Origin: Paramacrobiotus metropolitanus
Lineage: Eukaryota > Tardigrada > Eutardigrada > Parachela > Macrobiotidae
Direction: 5' to 3'
Length of the DNA stretch: 64,000 nucleotides
NCBI RefSeq assembly: GCF_019649055.1
Contig: NW_026570374.1
Coordinates: 186,001 to 250,000 of the forward strand
Shown: piece by piece, positions 23,776-34,752 of the stretch
How positions within the stretch are numbered: the stretch's first letter is position 1
How the letters are laid out: every line of letters begins with the position of its first letter
Notes under the pieces: generated by a model
Told to the model about the DNA's origin: nothing
The model's input: only the letters and a program-made list of their open reading frames with translations
The model's database searches: none
Program-made: the position numbers and the translations under genes

Positions 23776-26142
23776 CGTGACGGCGGCGGGGGTTGTTACG
23801 TTGACGGGATCACCCGCTCACATTCCCACCACCACGACGAAACAGCAACCTCCGCGATCCACCACTTCCGGCACTCCCGATCCCGGTCAGGTCGCGTTCC
23901 GTGCAGTCCACGTCACGGGAAATGGTCCTAATAGTCACACTGGGCAATCTGCAAGAAGCGATGACATCGCTGATTAACCACAAGTACCATGTGCGAATGC
24001 AATGGAATGATTAATATATATTTTTATGTAGGTACATAATGAATCTGGAGTCAATTAACTGCCGCTCTGTACCCATATGCCGAGTGCATTATTAAAGACA
24101 GGTGTAGATAAGAGCCTGAGATAATAATATTATAATTATTACAAACTCTGTACTGTAGCACTTTGCGCAAAATTTGACGAAAATACGTTCAAAAATTGCT
24201 TGTATTGTACGAGTTGTACGAAAACTTTACCGGAAGTATCCAATACGCTTACAGTAATTAAAATTTTCCGCTTCACTAACTGGTAAGCCATCCAACCTAA
24301 TTACGAACTAAATTACATAGTAAATACGTACTACAAAATAAATACGGTATGTAGTTTGTTTGTTGCAACTTATAAAAGTACTGCACGTAACAAACCTCTA
24401 CGAGTACTCGTAATGGTTGGCAATATTGGCATGTTTTTACTAATATTTCTCCAAGTCTTCGCTCCTTCCTTACGATACGCTCTCGCCAAATTTGTTCGAT
24501 GAGGATAAATGTTATGATCGTATTAATTAATTGCACGTACTCGTCTACAAAAAACTTGACCAGTTGTACATAAGTACAGTTGTAACTTGTCTGTAATCAG
24601 TGGCAAGTCTGCACTGTGCATCCTCAGGACCGCAGAATGTGCCATCGCTACCTGCGCTTCTGTAGTTGTACCTTCACATTTGCCGTTTCCGCTACGGTCC
24701 TCATCTAATAATCCCTCATTCCCAAATCAACCAAGGGAGCAATATCAATCTTAAATGGCAGCTTTCCAGCGGAGCAAATCATTAGCGATTAGAGCAGTAC
24801 TTTCCGCCACTACTCCGTAATAATCTGCATCCACATACAGTACTTGTACTCTGTAGTACTGTACATACACAATACACTTACGGACGTTTTCAAAAATTGA
24901 ATATCCAGAGCATTGCGCAGCAGGCACTACTTTTTGCTTTTGGAAAACCTCGTTGCGAGAAGCCTGGATGATACAGTACTGAGTATTGTACAGTTCTTAG
25001 TACAGTACGAGTATACGGTAGACTGTAGAGTAGCGTCTAGCGACCTGCAGGCTGGACCACGTAACGACTAAATGCACTAATCAACTATTCAGCGTGACAA
25101 CACTGTCAAGACGTCAGGAAATCACGCACTCATACACAGGAAGATCCCTGCGAGTCTGCGAAAAGCTGCCAGTTGCTGCTGGCGCTTGACTGCGTGTACG
25201 TTGTGAAGTGTACAGATAGCTCGCAGGTGAAATACAGTACTTACAGTACAGCATGCTGCTCTAGTCACCAAGTGACTACCAAATTACGCTATTATCGTTT
25301 TATGAAAATAACTGGCTACAGTACGATTCTCAGACTTCCTGTTCCTACCTTGTAATCGCGCACTCGTCAAAACGATAATAATAAAACAAAATAATATCAA
25401 GTTGCTGAATGATGACTGCAAATCACCGAGTACAGGAGTGCTGTTGATACGTACAGTACGCGTGCAGAGTCTGTAGTAACATCAACAGTCTACGAGTAGA
25501 TCTGCAGGAACCTGGCAAATCTGCAGGGAGGACACAAATTAACACGAATTATTACCAGCGAACACCAGTCAGCAGTCAACACTGACAATCATAACCAGAT
25601 CAATCCAAGTCGAAACACAGAAGTACAGCCAAAGTCATTCACAGACAAACAGCGGCAAGCCACAAACTAAACCCTCATACAGACGTGAGTGTCAAAAGCG
25701 GAAACTAAAAACTCAGTAAAAAGGCCAAAAATGATACTAAAATCTAAATTTGGAAAAAATGGAAAATCATCATTCGGGAAATATTCGTAAGGCAGCAGTA
25801 GTAAGGGGGTTGCTTTTCTAGCAGTGGGGCGCACAGAACGGGACAGGGCACTCGCAATCAAAGCACGCTCAAGCAGAGCAAGCGTGTTTTGATTGCAGAG
25901 CGTATCCTATACTACTCTGGCTCGACTAATGGGTGACGCAGTCCTGCTGTTGGATTTGCATTTGCAGCGCCTTTTACAAATTTCTTCGTGGGAATATTGC
26001 TGGAAAAGTGCCTGGCGGATTTGAATAGTTTATGTAACTGCATCGTCCACGGCACATCAATTTAGCCTGTGAATCGTGTCCCGGGTGTGTCAAGAAGTGC
26101 GTTCGTCCGTTGTTTAAGCGAGCGGAAGGAATCGCTGGGAGA
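23776..26142. other. intergenic, no gene seen
   Basis: This contains the upstream regions of BLCAP (minus) and NDUFS5 (plus). It is rich in GTACTG, CAGTAC and ACGAGTAC motifs, especially at 24830-25500, without a regular period. No exon with recognisable content was found. Confidence 0.45.
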
Positions 26143-27153
26143 ATGTCGTTGATCAGGACTCCCTTCTCGGATCTCAGCGGGAACATGTTCACGTTCCAGA
26201 GTGACCGCCAGAACCCCCTGTGCCGCGCCATCGAGGTAAGCGAAATTCTGGATAGACATGGCTGAATTAGGGTCGAATGAGTGAAGCATCAGTTGAATAG
26301 TTTATGGCTCAAGTCGCGTGTGACTGGAGAAATTTCTGCTGATCAGCTGGCACTAGTGACTAGTGACTACTCTGACTGCCTGCATGCCTGGGAGACGCAG
26401 AATTCCCAATGCGTACGGGCTTTCTCCTCCAGAGTAGCGGTCGGTATTCGTGTGGAAATAATTTTTCTATCGAACATGATTTATGTCTGACGAAAAGCTC
26501 TATCCTCATCATACCAAACGCAGGAAATTTAGAGATTTCCGGTGCTTGACGCAATTGCAACCGCTCAGTGCGGCAGCGTGATGTACAATTTGAAAGAAAA
26601 TTCCTTGTTGATTTGCGCCATAAAATGATAAAAAATCATTAATCAGCTAAGAATAAATTACTGCAGTAATACTATTATGAATTCTCAATGTTAAATGCGC
26701 TGCTTAAAGCCAGACTGATGCGAAACCAACCTTACTTGACGACGCGCAGATAAATGCGACGTATCTGTAAATCGAGTATGAATTAGTGCGAGTGTTGACT
26801 CTTTGCGATTTTATTGCCACCTTGTTTTCTTACACATCGGAATATGGAACTAGATGGAGTGTGTTGTGCACTGCAGATCCAGCTGTACAAGTGCCTGGAA
26901 GCGGCGGGCGTGCCCAACTGGCGCAAGACCTGCAAGGACGAGTACGAGGACTACGTGGAGTGCGTCACGCGCCGCAAAACGGTCAGTTGCACTGTCTGCT
27001 TGATTGGTCATTGACTAATGCGTCCTCTGCTTGCAGAAGGAGCGGCTGGTGTGCATGCACAACGAGCGCGCCCGCCAGTTCCTGGCCGGCAAGATCCCGG
27101 ACGAGTACCTGCCGTTGCCGCCGCGCTTCGCCTGGCGCCCGCCCGTCGGCTAG
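26143..27153 (+). CDS. NDUFS5: NADH:ubiquinone oxidoreductase subunit S5 (complex I)
   Basis: Exons 26143-26235, 26877-26981 and 27037-27153 join in phase 0 to 104 residues, close to the human 106. The product has the twin CX9C arrangement of this accessory complex I subunit: C-RAIEIQLYK-C and C-KDEYEDYVE-C. The pattern CKDEYEDYVECVTRRKT mirrors CKIEYDDFVECLLRQKT of the mammalian protein. Twin CX9C proteins are imported into the intermembrane space and oxidised by the MIA40 relay. The first C of the motif pair lies in exon 1, three codons before the splice site, so the domain forms only after splicing. The second intron is 55 bases. An AATAAA lies at 27570-27575. The neighbouring tektin gene converges on it tail to tail. 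Confidence 0.95.
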
Positions 27154-27762
27154 CGGCTGCCACCGAACGGACCAGTGGGTCATTCTGGATGTGTATATTT
27201 TGCGTATTTTGCGGGATTGTCATTTTCCTTAGTGTTTTGAGAAAATTAGCAATTTACTGAATTTAGCAGTCGCTGTGGAAATTGTGTGTCAAATGTTCTG
27301 CCAGATTTTTGAGTGACTTAATATCTCCTGTCGCCACCGGAAGTCGGTAGTATGCACTGCAGTCGCGTGTGTCGTTTAGTAAAAGGAAGAAGCGGTAAAT
27401 GTGTAAATTTGTACTGACTAATTGTGCAATAATTATTGTGGCGCTTACTGTACGAGTACCTGAATTAAAAGCGAAACATTTTTAAAACTTTAAAAACAGT
27501 TTCAAGAAAATTCTCAAAAATTTTCGCTCTGATTGACATTAATTTAAAGTGGTTTATAAATTGAATCTGAATAAATTCCAAATTTAGGTTATACAAAAAT
27601 TAAAAATTAATCAAAAATATAAGTAATAAAAAGTGTGAATTAATAAAAGAATTAAGGCAGTTAATTGTGCGTATTATTCAAAGCCGTCACTGATCACAGA
27701 AAGCACAGCAGCTTTTGGAGCGTCTGCAACAACCCGGCCGGCGTGTTGATCTTGCACAAGGA
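27154..27762. other. shared 3' intergenic stretch between NDUFS5 and tektin
   Basis: This is about 600 bases, AT-rich, between two converging genes. It presumably holds both 3' UTRs. The plus-strand AATAAA at 27570 could serve NDUFS5. Confidence 0.5.
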
Positions 27763-30700
27763 TCACACGACAACGGGCCGGAAGGGCACCGGGTAGGCCT
27801 CCCGCGGCGCCAGACAGCGGTCGCGGTCGCGGTGGATGGCCTCGGCGGTGGCGCGGATCTCCTGCTCCAGCGCCACCTTGGTGTAGTTGAGGTTGTTGAG
27901 GCTGATCTCCACGTCCTTCAGCTGCTTCTGCAGCCGCTCCACCGCGCCGTGGATGTCGCCCAGCTCGTCCCGCAGTCTGCAATGGAAAGGTCATCACCGG
28001 GGCGTTGAATCAGTCGACCGGCAGACGTACCCTTGGTGCGGCGGGTCGTAGCAGTTCTCCATGTAGGGCCGGTGCGAGCGCCACTGCAGCCGCGTCTGGG
28101 CCAGCTGCAGCGGCCGGCGTTTGTCCTCGATGTTGCGCTTCAGCAGGTCGGCGTCCCGCATCAGGTCGCACAGCTCCTGGTTGACCTGCGGTTGACAAAG
28201 GTCACACTAATATATTTTATATAAAATTTTTTTTGCATAAATAAATTTGTTTTCATTTAATTAAGATTAAAGTGCAAGCCGAAGCGCACGATGGTGTAGC
28301 GGTGGTGGAGCTGGCGGCTGAACTCCTCCAGCTGGCGGATCTTGACGCGCAGCGCCTCGTTGACGCGCGACCACTGCAGCCACAAGTCGTGGTCGGTCTT
28401 CTTGGACTGCTGCTCGGCGTCCTGCCGCAGCCGGTTCGACTCGGCGCGCGTGCTTTGCGCGCGCAGCACTAAATTGTTGGACATTTGCGCCCAGCTCTGC
28501 GGCGTGGAAATGCTGCAGCAAACGAAGTGTTAACTATGGTTAACTGGGACAACCTGAATTCGTTCGCTAAAATCCTTTTAAAAAAATAGAAAATAAATGT
28601 TAAAAAATTAAGACTGGCTACTCATAACGGCAGTAAATTGATTAATTGAAATGGTTGTTGTTAGTAGCGCATTACGTGTTGTCGAAGGTCTCGATGCCGG
28701 GGTAGGCGCGGACTTCGGGCGAGGTGTGGTGCATGGAGTAGCAGCGGTGGTCGATGCTGAGCGCCGTGTGCTTGTTGGCGCTGTCGCGGTACAGCTCGTC
28801 CAGGGCCACGCGGTTGCGCCTGCCGTTCAGTAAGCATTTAATGACGCCGCTGTTAACACAGCATATATAATCGGCACTGACCCGTTCTGCGCCTGCAGTG
28901 CGGCCGACACATGCCGCAGATTGTCGCGGGTGTTGCTAATCAGCTCTTGCTCCTGCACAAACACAAAATAAGAGCGCAATTTAATTCAATAAGCGGCATT
29001 TAATTCCATTTTAATTTATTAAATTGTACATGTCTGTATGCAGTAGTAAATAATAAAGATGTGCCAGGTATATATAGCCTTATATGAATTTAGCCGGGAT
29101 GAAAGAGACATGCAAGCGACAAACCTTACTGAGTTCGTAATCCACCGTGTCCAGGTAGATGATGGCGTTGCCGCTGAGCTTCAGTCGGCGCACACCCGTG
29201 CAGTCCAGCGACACCTTCAGCGGGCCCTCCAGCTCCTGGATCTCGCGGTCGATGCGCTGCTTCAGCCGGTCCACCGCGCGGATCTCAGTCTCCATCTTCT
29301 CCGCTTCCGCCACGATCTCCCGCCGCCAAAAATTCACATCCTGTGTTACAAATTAAGAGCATTAGCGTTAATATTTAATCTGGTCATAATTTAATCTTAT
29401 CATGATAACTGCATTCAAGTTTTATATATAAAAATGTAGGCGAATTCCGGTGTATTGACCTTACGTTAACTCGCTCGCCCAGTTTCTGCTTGACGTCGCT
29501 TTCTTTGTTGTTAATCAGCTGATCTGCAGATTAAGCCAGCGAATCAGAATCGCTCATTACTAGCAGGCAATATAAGCAGCCAATGATAGTTCATCATAAT
29601 TGCAGAGGGAAGCACGTGATTGGTGGACAGCTTACGTACGCTCCTGCTGGCACATGCGCAGCGTGGTGGCCTTGAGGCGCGTGGGGTCCTCGTTGAGGGT
29701 GTCGAGGAGATTGACGCGGTACGGGTCGCGCAGCATCCACTGCGGCACGCTGGCGTCGCGCTTGGCCGTGATCAAGTTGTCCACGCTGGTCATGTTGCTG
29801 GCCATGGTGGGCGTGGCCGGGGGCAGGCGCTGCGGGAAGGGGTTGTCCAGGCTGAAGCGCAGCCGGTCCGGGACCGGTAGCTGGCTGAGCAGGTCGCTGT
29901 TGGCCAGGCTGGCCGTCGACCAGTGCGGTTTGTAGGTCCAGCTGCGCGGGTACACCGTCTGCAGCGGGGACAGCGGGCCGCGGTTGTATGCCAGCTGGTA
30001 CTCGGTCGAGTGCGGATAGACGCCGCTCTGCGTCAACGGACCGAACCGCCCGTAGTTCACGCCGTCGCCGTACGGGCTGCAGCCCGACTGGCCGTGCTGC
30101 AGGAGGGTGCAGTTTCTGCCACAACCAAAACCAAGCTTTTTAAAAATTTGTAAACTTGAGATTTTCTTAAAAAAGATTTTATTTCTAGCAAAACAAAAAA
30201 GCACACGCTCGTTGGACATAAGTAAAATGACGATTTTAGCTTCTGGTAAAATTATCGATGGTTGCTCAGGCGGCTGCTTGTGGTATTGGCCAGTGATACC
30301 TGCTACCGCCCACGGGTGGTTTACGGTTTGATAGTTGAGCATGATGATTCATGAGCAAACATGAAGTGGCAATTTTCATTTTTGATTTTTCCGATTCCCA
30401 GAATCAGATCGTCTAATCTTCTGGTTTTTGATTTTATCTCGAAGATATCACGTTGTAAACTTGTGTTGTAGTTTTTACAGAGTTGCTTTCATCTTCATTT
30501 GACGGTTTACGAGTTCTATCGGTCTGCGTGGACCGTGGACGTGCTGGCTGTTGTGAACGTGGACCGTGGACGTGCTGGATGTTGTGATCGTGTACGTGTA
30601 CGAGATTTTCGACGGCTGAAACTTGTCTGTGTGCGACTCTGTGGGACTTTGAGATTTCCTTTTAGCCTGACGAAGTCAATGTGCTTTGGACAGGGTAATT

Positions 30701-31688
30701 CGGGAGAGAGTGACAAGGTTGCCAAAACTACCATGAGCGAGATTCCAGCGGACGCCCCTGAGCGTAAGTTATCTGTGCTGAGTATTCTGCTGTTGCACGT
30801 TGCTACTTTAGTCACGAGTACAAGTTATTGACGGATGGCGTCTACTTCACAGACTGCCCCGGGACGTCGAGCGAGAGCGCGGGCAAGAGCTCGGCCTGCG
30901 CGGGCTGCCCCAACCAGAAGGTGTGCTCCTCGGGGGAGGCGCGCCAAGTCGACCCAGGTACTGTGTACTTATTTGTACCCTGATATTTCAGCGTGCTGCT
31001 GGCGGTTACAGCGTGTGTGTTGTGCTTAGCGGTGCAGGAGATCGGCGTCCGGCTGGCGCAGGTGCGCCACAAACTCGTCATCCTCTCGGGCAAGGGCGGC
31101 GTCGGCAAGAGCACCCTCTCCACCTGCCTGGCCCGCGCCCTCGCGCGCCCCCGCACCCCCGCCGCCGGCCTGGGGGACGCGCAGAAACAGGTTAGTCACT
31201 GACATTTTCCGCCGAATAATAGTTTTATGCATTTTCATCTACACTTCCGGCTGCGACTTACTGCCCCTCACTTTAATGGAAATTGTAGCCAGTTTTTATC
31301 ATGCAAAATTACCAGTTTATTTGGAAATTTTTATTCGCGAGTCCATATTTTAGCCAAAATTATGGCTAATATTTATTGCTGTAATTAGCATTTAGCAGTG
31401 TGTTTAAATTAAAAAAAATTCATGGATTTGTTTGAGAGTACAATTATGGGAAATACTTGGATAATAGTAATACAATAATAGGGATAATGGACATTCATAG
31501 ATTATTTAAAGGGAAACTTTGGTCGGTGTCTAATGTCATAAGTGATGATTTTTGTCGGTCGAACATACAGAACGTGTGTAGTGGACATACCTGGGCGGCG
31601 GCCTGTACAGCGCCTCCGGGACTGCTTCGCCGACGCACTCGCCGTTGCGCAGCGTGCAGCCCAGGGTGTACTGGTGGTGGTCGCGCAT
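27763..31688 (-). CDS. TEKT4: tektin, TEKT4-like
   Basis: Nine minus-strand exons (31688-31591, 30115-29640, 29523-29465, 29340-29125, 28952-28882, 28819-28676, 28512-28290, 28185-28031, 27976-27763) keep phase throughout and give 551 residues, longer than the usual 430-490 because of an N-terminal extension. Tektins are coiled-coil filaments inside doublet microtubules of cilia and sperm flagella. Supporting motifs are [29 protein letters not shown] and the C-terminal DRDRC-PREAYP, close to TEKT4. The family signature RPNVELC appears as RPYMENC (residues 468-474). Exon 1 ([18 protein letters not shown]) is assigned because its donor (AG|GTATGT) gives exactly the phase that exon 2 needs. It lies inside intron 3 of the opposite-strand NUBP1 gene. 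Exons 2-9 are certain and exon 1 is likely. Confidence 0.92.
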
Positions 31689-33823
31689 GCTGAGGGAACC
31701 AGCAGCAACCGCGCGCTCGTCAGCTGGCTCGGGATCGGCACCGTCTGGTCACGGTGCTCCGGATGCGATCCGTGGGAGGCCGTGCCTTGCAGTCCGCTTT
31801 CTCCGCCGTCAGCCCGAAGCTAGATTCGTATAATCCGTTGTCTCCTTCCCTGGTAGAACAGAAATCCTTTTACGCTCTTCAAAGTCGCAGTTGTGTCGGG
31901 GTTAGGGGAAGATGATGCAATGAGAGATTGATGAAGAAACAGAACGGCTTCCGGTCACTGGCTGTATTAATGGTCTATTACTTGGGACTGGCCTGTTTTT
32001 AACGTCTTCATTGTGATGGACGCGTTGAGACAGGACACAGGGAGGTTTCGTTAGTATCGCTCGCGGACTAGCTATGTCAGAAGTTGCCTTATGCAGTACG
32101 TACTTTGTGTTGCGCTGGCCGGGTGCTACTTGTCCCGTCCGTCTTCCCTTGGCAACTCACTGCTGCACTTGTACTGCACCAGTACTACTTGTAGATAGAA
32201 CCAGTACACAGTACGTAATGATTACTTAACACGGTCGTGCTGCACAGACATTAAAGTTTTTGAATAAGACCGAATAATTATGGCCATCGAAATGGGCGTT
32301 TTGTTCGCAGGTTGCGCTGCTGGACGTGGACGTCTGTGGACCGTCCGTACCGACGATGCTCGGATTGGCCGGCGAACAGGTGTACTTGATCGAACGAGCT
32401 GAACATAAAATAATATGTACTGTAATTAAATTAAATTGTATACAAAAATACGTATGCTAATTGCTCACAAAATCGAAATAGATACTTCTGTAAAGTAGAA
32501 ATTAAATGAACTGTTGCATCAATGTCAAAAATCTGGTATCCACAAGGGCAAAATAAATATCGGATAAAAATTCAGTGAACTTTTGTATCGGTTTAAAAAA
32601 TGAATTTATTACTGGCGAGCGGTTACAACTTTTTGTGGCCATTCGTAGGTTCACCAGAGCGGCTCGGGCTGGTCACCGGTGGTGCGTAGCTCATTGTCCC
32701 GTGCGAATCGGCAGACGAGATGAAAAATAAATTTTCCGTTGGTAGTACGCGGATGTGAATCTGGCGGTGATGTCGATCGGGTTCCTGCTGGGCGGCGGCG
32801 ACGACGCCGTGATCTGGCGCGGCCCGAAGAAGAACACGATGATCAAGAACTTCCTGCGCGACGTGGACTGGGGCCAGCTGGACTTCCTGCTGGTGGACAC
32901 GCCGCCCGGCACCTCCGACGAGCACCTCTCGCTGGTGGGCTACCTGGCCGCCGCCGGGCTGGACGGCGCCGTCCTGGTCAGCACGCCGCAGGAGGTGGCG
33001 CTGCAGGACGTCCGCAAGCAGGTCAGCTTCTGCCGCAAGGTCCACCTGCCCATCCTCGGCGTCGTGGAGAACATGAGCCGCTTCGTCTGCCCCAAGTGCA
33101 AGGTCCGCGCCTCGTTGTTTTTAGTGCATTCAATTAATGTAATTAATTAAGTAGCAGATTGAATGTTAATTAAGTAGCATTTCGGAATCAGTGACTGTGA
33201 TTAAAAACATCTTTTAATTAAAAACCAAAATGGAAAATTAATAGTTAGTCGACAAGTTGGATAATTTAGGTTTTATTAGAAATTCAGTAATTGAAATTCA
33301 ATGAATAATGTTGTAATAATCGGCAGATGGATTCGGTGATTTTTCCGGCCAGTAGCGGCGGTGTGGAGAAGCTGTGCGAGGAAGCCGGTTTGACATTCCT
33401 GGGAAGGGTGCCGCTCGATCCAGCCATCGGTCAGTGTGTTCTTTAGTAGGGTTTCTATTGCGCCTGCTGGCAATACATTATACATTGCTTGGGCAGGCCG
33501 TTGTTGCGATGAAGGACGGAATTTCATCGAGGATCTGCCGGACAGTCCCAGCACGCGCGCCCTCCTGCAAATCGCCACCAGTACGTTCCACGTTTCGACT
33601 CCAGCTGTACTGCTGCTTCATGTTGGCATTTCAATGCCTAATCAGTTCACAAATTAACTGACCAATAAATAAAACTTCCAAATTATTTCACCAAACTTAC
33701 ATTTAATCATTTAAACCGTACTAATTGAAAATTCAGTTACCGCTTGATACTGCTAGCAATTAAATCAAATTTCGTTTTTTTGTAGAAATCGAGAACATCT
33801 GCGAGGAGAAAGCCGGGGAGTAA
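30733..33823 (+). CDS. NUBP1: NUBP1, cytosolic Fe-S cluster assembly P-loop NTPase
   Basis: Nine exons (30733-30763, 30853-30957, 31030-31190, 32311-32379, 32649-32681, 32746-33102, 33327-33429, 33497-33580, 33786-33823) sum to 327 codons, giving 326 residues against 320 in human. NUBP1 and NUBP2 form the scaffold on which cytosolic and nuclear Fe-S clusters are built. The N-terminal cluster motif is present ([11 protein letters not shown], then [10 protein letters not shown]). The P-loop is GKGGVGKST at residues 66-74, followed by [23 protein letters not shown] and the CPKC pair near the end of exon 6. Exon 5 is only 33 bases and encodes [11 protein letters not shown], which is conserved in the family. 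Exons 1-3 lie within the first intron of the opposite-strand tektin. An AATAAA is at 34046-34051. Confidence 0.96.
32649..32681 (+). other. NUBP1: 33-base microexon of NUBP1
   Basis: It is bounded by CGTAG on the left and GTGCGT on the right. It encodes [11 protein letters not shown] in phase 0, exactly the residues missing between GLAGEQ (exon 4) and [10 protein letters not shown] (exon 6). Confidence 0.93.
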
Positions 33824-34752
33824 TTGGCGGATGGACCACCGACCACAAGCGATCATTCCACTAGTATTATAGAACCGAAATATGTTTTATTTTGTCAAAA
33901 AAACTGGTGATACCTGGCCTTTCATCTAGCGTTTCCTTCCAGTGATTTTTATCGCGAATGTTTGGCTTCCTGTTAGTTTATAAGGTGCTCATTGAATTTT
34001 CTTATTGGAATTGTTCTGTGCTTGTTTCTTACAAACTGTAAATGCAATAAAAATCTGCCAGATCCTTTGGCGGTTCTGCATATCTTGAATCAAAGACAAA
34101 ACGCTGAAAAAATGGAAGAAAAATACGCAGTTTTATTGTAAATGGCTTATGCCGTTAATACGCGCATTGTGATAAGGAATAAATAAAATGATTCCTGGAA
34201 GTTTGCAGAAAAAAAGAACTGGCAAAATATTATAACTTTTAATATGAAATTATCAATGAGTCTGTACGTAAGTCTGTACGTTTTTAATTGACGATGAAAG
34301 TCAACCCGAACCGGAAGATGTTGTGGCTGTCGCTGCATCAACCGCCAGAGTGACAGCTCCGTGGTGCTCGCGCTGGCAGCTTCCGTTCGCAGATCAACAC
34401 TGATTCAACAGACCGCGCTCTGCTGAATTTCTGGGACATCTTTTTGCCTTTTAATTTGGAGTTTTTCAACTGTTTCTTATGATCTCATCCCAGTTTCCCC
34501 CAAGACCTGAAGTTTTTCGGGAACGGGCCGTATGGTAGGCTATCGGAGGGGTTTTGAGTAGAGGATTGATGAGCGAGAGCGTCGACTGTTTTGCGTGCAG
34601 CAGGAGACTGAGCCACAGTCTGACAGCACTTGTCTTTTAGCTGATTTTGTGCTGAACTTGGAGGATTTGCAGCTGGGCTTGCTCGTCTTCCTCCGCCTCG
34701 TATCGTATTGCCGCTGGTCAGCCGCTATCAGGGGATCGAAGAAGGCAGCAGA
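33824..34752 (+). other. NUBP1 3' UTR and TFIIS upstream region
   Basis: AATAAA at 34046-34051 fits the end of the NUBP1 transcript, 223 bases after its stop. The remaining 700 bases should contain the TFIIS promoter and 5' UTR. No TATA box is obvious. Confidence 0.5.
34046..34051 (+). promoter_or_regulatory. polyadenylation signal, NUBP1
   Basis: Canonical AATAAA downstream of the NUBP1 stop codon at 33823. Confidence 0.6.

Noticed and set aside
31542-31833. Plus-strand frames in NUBP1 intron 3
   Set aside because: The GC-rich block is better explained as the first coding exon of the minus-strand tektin, whose donor and phase fit exactly. NUBP1 is complete without it.
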